A stretch of 64,000 bases of DNA, taken from Calditrichia bacterium (lineage in GTDB: Bacteria > Calditrichota > Calditrichia > RBG-13-44-9 > J075). A program made the translations under genes and the position numbers. The notes below the pieces were generated by a model that saw only the letters and a program-made list of their open reading frames with translations, ran no database searches and was not told the DNA's origin. Below are positions 19,307 through 27,101 of the stretch, piece after piece. The DNA lies in contig JANQQU010000062.1 of assembly GCA_028284905.1 (NCBI GenBank), forward strand, positions 62,001 to 126,000, given 5' to 3'. Within the stretch, counting starts at the first letter, position 1. Each line of letters starts with the position of its first letter.

Positions 19307-20389
19307 CTATCCATTACTCTTTTCAAAATGCTTCATGAATTCAACTAATTTCTCAACGCCAGCTGTTGGCATTGCATTGTAAATTGAAGCACGGATGCCG
19401 CCTACAGATCTATGCCCCTTAAGGCCGCTTAACCCATTCTCCAGAGCGCTGGCAATAAAAGCCTTCTCTAAATCTTCGCTAGGCAGGCGCCAGGTAACAT
19501 TCATGAGCGAACGACATTCCTCTTCCGCATGGGGCCGGAAAAAATCACTGCTGTCCAGCAAGTTATACAACAACGCAGCCTTGTTGCGATTAGTCTGTTC
19601 AACAGCATCAATGCCGCCCTGGGCTTTGATCCAATTCATCACTTTACCGATCACGTATATGCCGAAAGTGTTCGGAGTGTTGTAGGCAGAATTCTTCGCT
19701 GCAAACGTACTATAGTTGAAAATCGTCGGTATGTTTTTCGGGCTTCTCTCCAGAAGATCTTTGCGAATCACGACAATAACCACCCCGGATGGACCCGCAT
19801 TCTTTTGAGCGCCGGCATAGACAATGCCAAACTTGTTGGGATCAAAGCGCTTGCAGTAAAAATCCGAAGACATATCTACTGCCAACGGCACATTGCCGGT
19901 ATCAGGGAAATCCTGCCATTGGGTGCCAAAGATAGTATTGTTAGAAGTTATATGGAGATAGGAAGCATCATCACCGATGGTATAATTACCCGGTATGTAA
20001 GAATGGTTTTTGTCCTTGGAGGATGCAATCACCCGGCAAGGCTGTCCCAGTTGTTCTGCTTCTTTGATCGCTTTCTCGGACCACGCGCCAGTATTGATGT
20101 ATTCCCCGGTTTTGCCGGATTCCCCGAGGTTTAGTGGAACAGCGGCGAACTGTCCGGTGGCGCCACCCTGCAGGAACAATGTCTGATAATTGGCAGAAAA
20201 GCCCATCACTTCCCGAACGAGCGCTTCAGCTTCGACCAATACGGCATCAAAGCCTTTTGATCGGTGACTCATTTCCATCAAGGACATTCCTTCACCACGA
20301 AAATCCAGAAATTCAGCCTGGATTTCTTCCAGCACCGACAGTGGCATTGTTGCCGGACCCGCACTAAAATTTACAATTCGATGAGCCAT
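19307..20389 (-). CDS. serC: Phosphoserine aminotransferase
   Basis: PLP-dependent cytoplasmic enzyme that turns 3-phosphohydroxypyruvate plus glutamate into 3-phosphoserine in serine synthesis (and can act in vitamin B6 synthesis). The 360-aa length is standard. Seen: FSAGPATMPLSVLEE at the N-terminus, FLQGGATGQFAAVP, DMSSDFYCKRFD, and the PLP lysine in YAGAQKNAGPSGV. The C-terminus has HRSVGGIRASIYNAMP, typical of SerC. GGAGGTG lies just upstream of ATG 20389. serA and serB are not adjacent. Confidence 0.96.
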   Translation of the reverse strand: MAHRIVNFSAGPATMPLSVLEEIQAEFLDFRGEGMSLMEMSHRSKGFDAVLVEAEALVREVMGFSANYQTLFLQGGATGQFAAVPLNLGESGKTGEYINTGAWSEKAIKEAEQLGQPCRVIASSKDKNHSYIPGNYTIGDDASYLHITSNNTIFGTQWQDFPDTGNVPLAVDMSSDFYCKRFDPNKFGIVYAGAQKNAGPSGVVIVVIRKDLLERSPKNIPTIFNYSTFAAKNSAYNTPNTFGIYVIGKVMNWIKAQGGIDAVEQTNRNKAALLYNLLDSSDFFRPHAEEECRSLMNVTWRLPSEDLEKAFIASALENGLSGLKGHRSVGGIRASIYNAMPTAGVEKLVEFMKHFEKSNG

Positions 20390-20484
20390 AATTCACCTCC
20401 ATTTTCCAGACGATTTTAGTTAGATTTATTTCATTACAGCTTCAATTAAGGCAATCTTTTTTCAAGATAAAAGTGCTTTTACAT

Positions 20485-21060
20485 TTATTCATTTCCACCG
20501 GGCTGCCATAGCGTTTCAGCGATTCCTGCATGCATAGCAGCATAACGACTTGCAACAAAAAACCAGTCGCTCAAGCGGTTCAAATAGATCATTTCTGTGC
20601 CATCCAGTGCCTCTGCCGCTTCCAAACGGACGAGTAATCTTTCCGCACGACGACAAACTGTTCTGGCGACATGTAAATATGCTGACGCCATTCCACCACC
20701 AGGCAAAATAAAGGATTTTAGCATCGGAAGATCGTTGTTCATTTCGTCTATTTCAGCTTCAAGCGTTTCGATGTCTTTGGAGGTAATAACGGGGGTGTTC
20801 TCTCTTCTGTCTTCAGGCAGCACAGCTAATTGAGAGCCCAGATCAAATAATTCGTTCTGGATGCGCAGAATTGGAGCACGCAATTTCCCGGGATCATCTT
20901 CCCGAAGAAGTTCTGCAGCAATACCCAACCAGGCATTTAGCTCGTCAACCGTACCATAACTCTCTATTCGTAAATCGGCTTTACTGATCGCTTGCCCGCC
21001 GGCCAGACGGGTCATTCCTTTATCACCAGTTTTTGTATATACTTTAGTTATTCGCACCAT
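20485..21060 (-). CDS. Cob(I)alamin adenosyltransferase, PduO type
   Basis: Converts cob(I)alamin and ATP to adenosylcobalamin. The N-terminal signature TKTGDKGMTRLAGGQ (about residues 7-21) binds ATP, and ESYGTVDELNAWLG, AHVARTVCRRAER-type residues (here ASAYLHVARTVCRRAERLLV) and LNRLSDWFFVASRYA complete the family pattern. I chose ATG 21060 (191 aa), with GGAGA 8 nt upstream; a longer frame from 21090 adds ten residues without support. It implies adenosylcobalamin-dependent enzymes elsewhere in the genome. It lies 95 bp upstream of serC on the same strand, so co-transcription is possible. Confidence 0.93.
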   Translation of the reverse strand: MVRITKVYTKTGDKGMTRLAGGQAISKADLRIESYGTVDELNAWLGIAAELLREDDPGKLRAPILRIQNELFDLGSQLAVLPEDRRENTPVITSKDIETLEAEIDEMNNDLPMLKSFILPGGGMASAYLHVARTVCRRAERLLVRLEAAEALDGTEMIYLNRLSDWFFVASRYAAMHAGIAETLWQPGGNE

Positions 21061-21326
21061 TAGAATTTCTCCATTCCATTGCAACACCATTTTTCATTTC
21101 TTAAATTTATATTATCTGTAACAGAGATTTTTTATATAATTTAAAAGCCTTTAACAAGTAGATGTTTTTATAAACACTTAACTAGTATGAAAAGCAACTT
21201 GTTCTGAAAAAAGGTAAAAAAAAATTTAAAATGATTGATTTTCTGATTTAAGGATTTTAAAATTTGCGCTGTTTTACTGGATGCTGTTTAGAAAAAACTA
21301 ATAACATAAAACAATCAGGAGGCAAC

Positions 21327-21695
21327 ATGATTAAGGTAAGTCCCAGAACCAAGAAGACCAGTTTCCAGGTTTCTTATCCGGAAGCTAACAGTATTACAAT
21401 TGTAGGCGATTTTAACGGTTGGAGTGGCGATGCAACTCCGATGAAGAAGAACAGAAGTGGCGTTTGGAAAGCTGATCTCGTTCTGGAAGCTGGTGATTAC
21501 CAGTTCCGCTATCTGGTAAACAACGACCAGTGGATGAATGATGAAGAAGCGCCTTCCGTGCCGAATTCCTTCGGTACCGAGAACAATGTTCTTCGTGTAG
21601 AATTTCCTGCTCCGAAGAAAAAAACGACTGCTAAGAAAACGACTGCTAAGAAAACGACAACTCGTAAGACAGCAGCAAAGAAAAGCAGTAAGTAA
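21327..21695 (+). CDS. CBM48/AMPK-beta-like glycogen-binding protein with histone-H1-like tail
   Basis: A small 122-aa protein. Residues ~8-92 form an early-set/isoamylase-N-like domain: VSYPEANSITIVGDFNGWSG, then GVWKADLVLEAGDYQFRYLV and W-x-N-D-E-E; this is the carbohydrate-binding fold of AMPK-beta and glycogen enzymes. The last ~26 residues are a basic repeat of KKTTAKKTT type, like bacterial histone-H1 or HU tails that bind nucleic acid or other polyanions. There is no signal peptide, so it is cytoplasmic. ATG 21327 has AGGAGG 6 nt upstream; a longer frame from 21264 has no RBS. No catalytic domain is attached. The combination is unusual; see findings. Confidence 0.8.
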   Translation: MIKVSPRTKKTSFQVSYPEANSITIVGDFNGWSGDATPMKKNRSGVWKADLVLEAGDYQFRYLVNNDQWMNDEEAPSVPNSFGTENNVLRVEFPAPKKKTTAKKTTAKKTTTRKTAAKKSSK

Positions 21696-21720
21696 TCTTC
21701 TGTTTTTGAAGAATTCTTTT

Positions 21721-21755
21721 ATAAAAAACGACGCTTTCGTGGCGTCGTTTTTTAT
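21721..21755 (+). terminator. Rho-independent terminator
   Basis: Perfect 14-bp stem ATAAAAAACGACGC / GCGTCGTTTTTTAT with a 7-nt loop TTTCGTG, 25 bp after the CBM48-like gene. The T run is inside the 3' arm. Confidence 0.9.
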
Positions 21756-21788
21756 TGTAGAGAAGACTGAAAAAAAATAATTTTTCTG

Positions 21789-21819
21789 TTGACTGCGCCA
21801 GTTTTCTAATGCATATTAT
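21789..21819 (+). promoter_or_regulatory. Candidate sigma-70 promoter of tRNA-Asn
   Basis: TTGACT at 21789-21794 and TATTAT at 21814-21819 with a 19-bp spacer (or CATATT with 17 bp), 30 bp upstream of the tRNA. The match to the -35/-10 consensus is good; the spacer is long. Confidence 0.5.
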
Positions 21820-21849
21820 GCGCCGTCAATGTAACGACGCACATAATTT

Positions 21850-21921
21850 TCCGGAGTAGCTCAGCGGTAGAGCGGGTGGCTGTTAACCACTAGGTCGGGG
21901 GTTCAAATCCCTCCTCCGGAG
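21850..21921 (+). tRNA. tRNA-Asn (GTT anticodon)
   Basis: A full cloverleaf: acceptor TCCGGAG / CTCCGGA, D-arm GCTC-AGCGGTA-GAGC, anticodon stem GGTGG / CCACT around the loop CTGTTAA with anticodon GTT, and a T-arm with TTCAAAT. The discriminator base is G. The 3' CCA is not encoded and must be added after transcription. Confidence 0.95.
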
Positions 21922-21979
21922 CAAAACAAGAAAGCCATCAAACAATTTTAAATAAATGTTTGATGGCTTTCTTGTTTTG
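21922..21979. terminator. Perfect 23-bp hairpin directly after tRNA-Asn
   Basis: CAAAACAAGAAAGCCATCAAACA at 21922-21944 (given as positions; 23 bp) is fully complementary to 21957-21979, with a 12-nt AT loop. It starts at the base after the tRNA discriminator and ends 50 bp before the stop of the opposing PLD gene. T-rich and A-rich ends suit a terminator in both directions. The length and perfection exceed a normal tRNA terminator. Confidence 0.75.
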
Positions 21980-22029
21980 TTTAGGAAACACTCACGCAAC
22001 AAAAATCTCAAAAGATTTGCCCTGCCCCT

Positions 22030-24591
22030 TCAAGTTTGTTTTAATTTTTCCACTATTTGTCTTAAATTCGCCTTCTTACGCTTGACGATTTCTAAGTTGT
22101 ATAAATATCTATGTGACTTTACTTGAGTTTTTTTTCTACGACTATGAAGGAACAACTTCACATTCGTGTTCTCTTCAATAAAAGCTTTTTCCAGAACTTT
22201 TCCCCATCCCAGATTGGAACTCCAGACATAATCTCCGACGTTGTGCTCTTCGTGAAGCTGAAGTTGATGGATTTCTTCACCATGGCTTTCTAAGAACCCT
22301 TCTATTTCGTCGAGTGTTCGTGCTAAAACTGGCGCCTGCTGCAAGATTGCTTTTCGGGCATTAATGTCTAGGAAGCTGTTGATAAGCCGATTAAGCTTCC
22401 CTGTTTCTATACTAGAACGTAAATCCAAGTTGTAGAATATCTCTCTAACGGCAATGGCTTTGTCGATCATATTAAATGGGCTAGACCATTTAATATGATT
22501 TAAATGTGTTAACAGAACCACCCACAGGGTACCACTGCCGATTGTTGATTGAAACAGCATTGTCTTCCCTTTGTCAGCGAACTTTCGCCTAAGGAGCTTG
22601 ATAATACCTTGAGTGTCATCATCAAATTCAACCAAAAACAAAAGGTCGGAAAGTTTTATCATCCATTTTAAGCAGACTTCATCTTCTAACCAGTTATGCT
22701 TCTTCCCCAAAACTGATACCGCAATAGGGTAGCTTAATGCCTCTTTAAATTGATTGACACTACACTTTGACAAGAACTCCAATTTGGAAAATTGATCAAA
22801 GTAATCCTCCATTTTCTTTATCAGTCGATTAAGCATTTTGGGTTTTAATGACAAGCCGTCATTCAATGTTCTCAGATTATTAGTTCTTGAATTATCTGGC
22901 AAAATTTCAACAGAAAGAACGTCTGATTTTACATCCGAATCAGAATCCAGTTCTTGTTCAAGTGCCGAGCTTCGGTCCTGCACATTGAACAGTGCTTTTA
23001 TGACACCCTCTATAGAGAGAAAATCTTGTGTGGATGATGCGACAGAATGGGGTAATTCGTTCTTAGTAAATTCTCTTAGGGATTTAATCAAGTGATCAGG
23101 ATCCACCGATGAAATATTTTGAAGGTTTTTGTTTAATGATCTATGTTGAACAGAATAGATTGGATCTGCATATTCTTTTGCATTGTTAAAAATAGTCGTA
23201 CTAATTAAAATGAGATCATCTACTATTTGATTTAATTCGGAACTACTCTGAATATTCCTAAGTCCATCGAATACCATGAAGTTTTTTTGAATACGGGAGT
23301 TCTTTTCTAATTCATCAATGGAGTTCATCCACTGCCAATTGCTGAATTGAGGTCGCTCATTATCTACTTGCAATTTTACTCTAACTAAATTAACTCTTTC
23401 ATTTTGCCAATCATTAGGTAATATCCCCTCAAATATATCACTAAATTCAGCTGATCTTTCTAATGGGATTTCCGAATTACCGAGCGACATAACTAAATTG
23501 GAATTACTCGGGAGAACAGTTGAAGTTTTAACCTCTACCTTTCCTAAAGAATTGTATAAATCTACATTCTCAATATAAAATGGCCAACTAGCCTTTCTCT
23601 CGTTCTGAGAAACTGCCATTCCCCAACCATCTATCTCCGAAGCCATTTTAGTTGCCTTTGCAAATTTTGAAAATAAGATATCAAAATCTTTTGTCTCAGG
23701 TTTGTCATAAACCAAAGCAGCCTCGATATTTCCACCTTTTTCGGGTGGAACAAGCCAGGCCATTCTTGAACAGTTGGGAGACCCCATCACCGCGCCGTTC
23801 CCCTCTTTCCCAGAGAACCAATAGAGTTTGGCGTGTTGCAAGGGTGGATATTTCACAGGAACGACTAGGAGTTTTAGGGGTAAGTCGTTTAGCTTCTCTG
23901 GTTTTAGAGACGCATGCGAAGGATCAACGTAAATAACACAGTCACTTATTCCAAATTTATAGTAACACCATTCTACGAAAGCAGCGGTTTCATCAGTGAA
24001 ACCAGTTAAAATCTTTAAGGACTTAAATTTACGGTTTTTCCACCGTCGAGCTAATTGAATGGCCAGCGAACCTTTTTTTTCTGAGGATAAAAGCAGGGAT
24101 TGTTGGGAAGTTGTTGAAGCTGGAGCTGGTTGACTAGGCTTGATTGAGGGCAATACTTTCTTTACCAACGGATGATTGCAAAAAGAATTTACCCAACAAA
24201 CAATTTCGAGAACAAAATCATCTCTTGTGTGCATTATGCCTGATGAAGCAAGCTCATAATTAACCGCCCATCCAGAATAGGTTAAATTACCTGACCCTAT
24301 CCACACTGCCGCTCCTTTTTGTCCAGTTCGAAGAATAAGTTTTGGATGGAAGAGGCCATTTGTTTGCGCTGGAATTAATAAGTATTCCCGTCCAAGATGT
24401 TGCAATGCCTCTCTGGATCTTGCAACTGATTCAACAAGGCGGGTACGATCACCAACAACAACGACCTTCCGCGTGCCGCCAATCTTTAATGCCCGCCAAA
24501 CCACTCTTTCAAAAAATATTGGATCAAAAGAGTAAGTCAAAAAAATGGTGTTTTCATATCCTGGTTGGCTACAAAACTCTCGAGGGTTCAT
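22030..24591 (-). CDS. Phospholipase D-like (double HKD) protein, candidate nuclease of an accessory two-gene module
   Basis: An 853-aa cytoplasmic protein with two PLD half-sites: H82-P-K84 followed by GSGN at 99-102, and H253-A-K255 followed by GSPN at 270-273. PLD-fold enzymes join two such half-sites in one active site and cleave phosphodiesters; those with GS-x-N motifs are often nucleases in restriction or defence genes. The N-terminus (TIFLTYSFDPIFFERVVWRAL) is the entry strand-helix of the PLD fold. About 450 residues of helical sequence without a family I recognise follow, then near 790 a small beta domain (VGDYVWSSNLGWGKVLE) resembling the Tudor/SH3-like C-terminal domain of UvrD/PcrA helicases. 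The ATG lies 2 nt after the partner's TAG, and its AAGGAG sits inside the partner's last codons. Codon choice looks AT-richer than flanking genes. Function inferred. Confidence 0.8.
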   Translation of the reverse strand: MNPREFCSQPGYENTIFLTYSFDPIFFERVVWRALKIGGTRKVVVVGDRTRLVESVARSREALQHLGREYLLIPAQTNGLFHPKLILRTGQKGAAVWIGSGNLTYSGWAVNYELASSGIMHTRDDFVLEIVCWVNSFCNHPLVKKVLPSIKPSQPAPASTTSQQSLLLSSEKKGSLAIQLARRWKNRKFKSLKILTGFTDETAAFVEWCYYKFGISDCVIYVDPSHASLKPEKLNDLPLKLLVVPVKYPPLQHAKLYWFSGKEGNGAVMGSPNCSRMAWLVPPEKGGNIEAALVYDKPETKDFDILFSKFAKATKMASEIDGWGMAVSQNERKASWPFYIENVDLYNSLGKVEVKTSTVLPSNSNLVMSLGNSEIPLERSAEFSDIFEGILPNDWQNERVNLVRVKLQVDNERPQFSNWQWMNSIDELEKNSRIQKNFMVFDGLRNIQSSSELNQIVDDLILISTTIFNNAKEYADPIYSVQHRSLNKNLQNISSVDPDHLIKSLREFTKNELPHSVASSTQDFLSIEGVIKALFNVQDRSSALEQELDSDSDVKSDVLSVEILPDNSRTNNLRTLNDGLSLKPKMLNRLIKKMEDYFDQFSKLEFLSKCSVNQFKEALSYPIAVSVLGKKHNWLEDEVCLKWMIKLSDLLFLVEFDDDTQGIIKLLRRKFADKGKTMLFQSTIGSGTLWVVLLTHLNHIKWSSPFNMIDKAIAVREIFYNLDLRSSIETGKLNRLINSFLDINARKAILQQAPVLARTLDEIEGFLESHGEEIHQLQLHEEHNVGDYVWSSNLGWGKVLEKAFIEENTNVKLFLHSRRKKTQVKSHRYLYNLEIVKRKKANLRQIVEKLKQT

Positions 24592-24593
24592 CT

Positions 24594-26207
24594 CTACTCC
24601 TTGAAGCCATATCGGTTTAACACTCCATATGCGCCCTTGAGGATTGTTTCACCGTCAGTTGTTATACCATGTTCATTAATAAGTTTTAACTGTATCATCC
24701 ACCCCAGGGCTTGTTTTAGACGTGAAGCGCTTTGACCAGGTTGAAAGTCTTGTAGGTACTGCAGCATATTTCCATCCCGGTATAATAGAGAAACATTTTT
24801 TCGTGGATCAGTTGCCAAGCGGGACCATGCGATACGGATATGCTGTTCAACACTTCTCTGTAGCAATGAGATTGTTAACTCAGGTAAAAGAGGGTTTTTA
24901 TTACGCCATTCTTCAATTGCAGGTTTAATCACTTCAGATATTCCCAGACGCGCTAGACCTTTGTACTGAATCATGCTCGACCATTGAGAAAGAGAGACTT
25001 TTTCAATAATCACACGGTGCTCTACAACTAACCAAACAACCGGAAGTAATGCGATTGCATCGAAAGAATTCGACATTATATTTTCAGACAACTTCACCCC
25101 CAAAAAATCATTATCCCAACGGCAAAGTCCCTCTCTTTCTAAAGGAGTATTAGTTATATTTGTTAAGCGCTTCTCTAGCTCATTGAAACGCAAGTCAGCC
25201 CAGCTTTCATCGTTCCGAATCAAGCCGATTTTCTTTAAAGGTGCTGAAATGTCTTCTTCGTCCCTCAATATTGCAGCGAATAGAGCTCCTTCTTCTATCG
25301 GGTGGTTTTGAGAAAGGCTTTCAAGATAATCTAAAACAACCTTCATCGCAGCCTCATGAGTAATGGATAAAAGATCACGTATTGTATAAATTAACCATCC
25401 ATTTAAAATTGGATTCAGTAATGGGTTTATATCGGGTTTGGGGTGAGTCGCCAAAAGAAACAAGTCTTTTTCTGAGGGGATGTTCCTGTTGTTAAGAGCC
25501 AATTCCAATATGAGTGCATAAGTTGCGATTCGGTTTAATTCCCACCTCTTCTCCAGCATGAGCAAATCTTCTGGAATGACAGCCTTAATGAGCAATTCCC
25601 GTTCTGTGTCTGGAATGCGATCAATTTTTAGTAAGTTACCAAATTCGGCGAGACTTTCACGGCTAATTGAACTGATTTTGGGCTTCTGGCGTAATTCCGT
25701 AAAGAATTGGCAATCTCCAACTAACTCTTTTATGCAATTAACAAGAGGAAGCCCTCTTTCTTCAGTAATTGTAGGAACCAGGTTCCCGTTTGAAACTGTA
25801 ATTCCCATCTGGTCAGAAGGATTTGTATAGACAGAATAAGCAATAGCTGATTTGACTAATTTCTCTAAGGGCAGCAACTCTTGTGGAGAATCTATCAGTT
25901 CCTCGGCCCGAGTACTACCAATCATTCCCATGGTTGATGAATCAACTAAAAGGTTGCCAATAACTAGCGCAGCCTCGATTCGTGCTGCAAAATTCTTTAG
26001 TTCAGAAAGTCGGTCAGGAAGTTGTTGTTGAGCATATTCATGAATTATCCAGGACCGAATGGAGAGATAGCGAATTGTGGGGGATATTGTGGTAATACCA
26101 TTTAACAAAATATTGCCAATGTACTGAACTGGTAGGCGGAGTCCTAATAGATCAAGCCCATCGGTTTGTTTGTTTTCCATAGCTGCCCATTGAGGAGTTG
26201 ATATCAT
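24594..26207 (-). CDS. Uncharacterised 537-aa partner of the PLD-like protein
   Basis: I do not recognise a named family. The protein has no signal peptide or clear membrane segment and looks mostly alpha-helical. A striking N-terminal block, DGLDLLGLRLPVQYIGN then GITTISPTIRYLSIRSWIIH (about residues 16-54), looks like a conserved core. The last ~70 residues (RLKQALGWMIQLKLINEHG, then GAYGVLNRYGF) could form a winged helix. Start ATG 26207 has AAAGGAAA 9 nt upstream. It is the first gene of the module and its 3' end carries the RBS of the PLD gene, so the two proteins are made together and probably act together, for example as sensor/specificity subunit and nuclease (inference). Confidence 0.65.
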   Translation of the reverse strand: MISTPQWAAMENKQTDGLDLLGLRLPVQYIGNILLNGITTISPTIRYLSIRSWIIHEYAQQQLPDRLSELKNFAARIEAALVIGNLLVDSSTMGMIGSTRAEELIDSPQELLPLEKLVKSAIAYSVYTNPSDQMGITVSNGNLVPTITEERGLPLVNCIKELVGDCQFFTELRQKPKISSISRESLAEFGNLLKIDRIPDTERELLIKAVIPEDLLMLEKRWELNRIATYALILELALNNRNIPSEKDLFLLATHPKPDINPLLNPILNGWLIYTIRDLLSITHEAAMKVVLDYLESLSQNHPIEEGALFAAILRDEEDISAPLKKIGLIRNDESWADLRFNELEKRLTNITNTPLEREGLCRWDNDFLGVKLSENIMSNSFDAIALLPVVWLVVEHRVIIEKVSLSQWSSMIQYKGLARLGISEVIKPAIEEWRNKNPLLPELTISLLQRSVEQHIRIAWSRLATDPRKNVSLLYRDGNMLQYLQDFQPGQSASRLKQALGWMIQLKLINEHGITTDGETILKGAYGVLNRYGFKE

Positions 26208-26302
26208 ACGTTTATTTCCTTTCCAGTTCTAAAAACTGTCTGAAAAATATCAAAACACCAAAGTAGCCCAGATATATTAAAGATAATTCCGACTACACCG
26301 CT

Positions 26303-26330
26303 GTAGATATCTGACCGCAGCGTAGATATC
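26303..26330. promoter_or_regulatory. Direct repeat upstream of the PLD module, candidate operator
   Basis: GTAGATATC occurs at 26303-26311 and again at 26322-26330, a period of 19 bp, with a CCGC/GCGG-type flank shared in part. The first copy is inside the palindrome AGATATCT. It lies about 100 bp upstream of the module's first start codon. Spacing of nearly two helical turns suits a dimeric regulator. Confidence 0.45.
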
Positions 26331-26431
26331 GCAAAGATTGAGTTGGTTTATATTAAATTTACGAGGAAATCCTCAAGCTAGTCAACAATAAACAATCTTT
26401 CGTCAAGATATTTCGTTGATCTAGCTGACGG

Positions 26432-26472
26432 AACAACAAAGGCCTCGCAATCTTTGCGAGGCCTTTGTTGTT
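26432..26472. terminator. Perfect 19-bp hairpin between the PLD module and the T9SS-cargo gene
   Basis: AACAACAAAGGCCTCGCAA (26432-26450) is perfectly complementary to 26454-26472, with a 3-nt loop TCT. It lies 24 bp after the stop of the minus-strand gene ending at 26496, where it can serve as terminator, and upstream of the PLD module's regulatory region. Confidence 0.8.
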
Positions 26473-26495
26473 TATTTCAAGCTATGAATCCAAAA

Positions 26496-27020
26496 TCATT
26501 TCACTAGGAGCATCTTACGGGTTTCAACAAACTTATCCGCCTGGATGCGATAGAAATACAAACCGGTCGGCAAGCCGCGGGCTTCAAATTTGATTTCATA
26601 CTGCCCGGCTTGCATTTGTTCATTCACCAGGGTAGCCACCATTCGCCCGAGCACGTCGTAGATCCGCAGTTGAACCTTCACCGCTTTCGGTAATGCAAAT
26701 ACAATGGTTGTGCTGGGATTAAAAGGGTTGGGATAATTCTGCCGTAGTTCAAAATCTTCTGGGATGATAAAAGTGTCATCCAGGCCAGTCAGTAGGATTT
26801 CAGAGATTTGATACCAGAACCCACCACCCATTACAATTGAAGAATCGCCGGGACTACCATTAAAAGCCTGTCCGAAAGTGCCACGCATGGATTTAACAGA
26901 ATCGCCGGTCTGCACTGCTGCATTCGCAAAAACACTGTTGCTGATTTTCATCTGGGCGGAGATAGGAATACTAATCAGGCAGATAAAGCACAACATCCAA
27001 AATGTTCGTATGTAAGTCAT
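26496..27020 (-). CDS. Secreted protein with T9SS type-A sorting domain
   Basis: A 174-aa exported protein. A signal peptide (LCFICLISIPISAQ) is followed by ~60 residues with GTFGQAFNG and GGGFWYQ, a short pattern frequent in FCB-group T9SS cargo, and then by the C-terminal sorting domain starting FELRQNYPNPFNPSTTI and ending GLYFYRIQADKFVETRKMLLVK. That domain targets the protein through the type IX secretion pore and anchors it to the surface. GGAAGGA precedes the ATG. The gene follows the S74-domain gene after 81 bp on the same strand and is probably co-expressed with it. The protein is nearly all sorting domain, so its own function is obscure. Confidence 0.85.
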   Translation of the reverse strand: MTYIRTFWMLCFICLISIPISAQMKISNSVFANAAVQTGDSVKSMRGTFGQAFNGSPGDSSIVMGGGFWYQISEILLTGLDDTFIIPEDFELRQNYPNPFNPSTTIVFALPKAVKVQLRIYDVLGRMVATLVNEQMQAGQYEIKFEARGLPTGLYFYRIQADKFVETRKMLLVK

Positions 27021-27101
27021 TTTAAATCCTTCCTTTTTTAGTTTGCTCCGGATATCCGGGCGCCACTGGCTTTTCGAAAGTTCATCGTTTCGAAATTGCG
27101 C

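Noticed and set aside
26208-26495. Possible attR copy of the tRNA-Asn 3' end at the far side of the PLD island
   Set aside because: No second copy of TCCCTCCTCCGGAG or a close variant is visible there, and no integrase gene is present, so site-specific integration is not supported.
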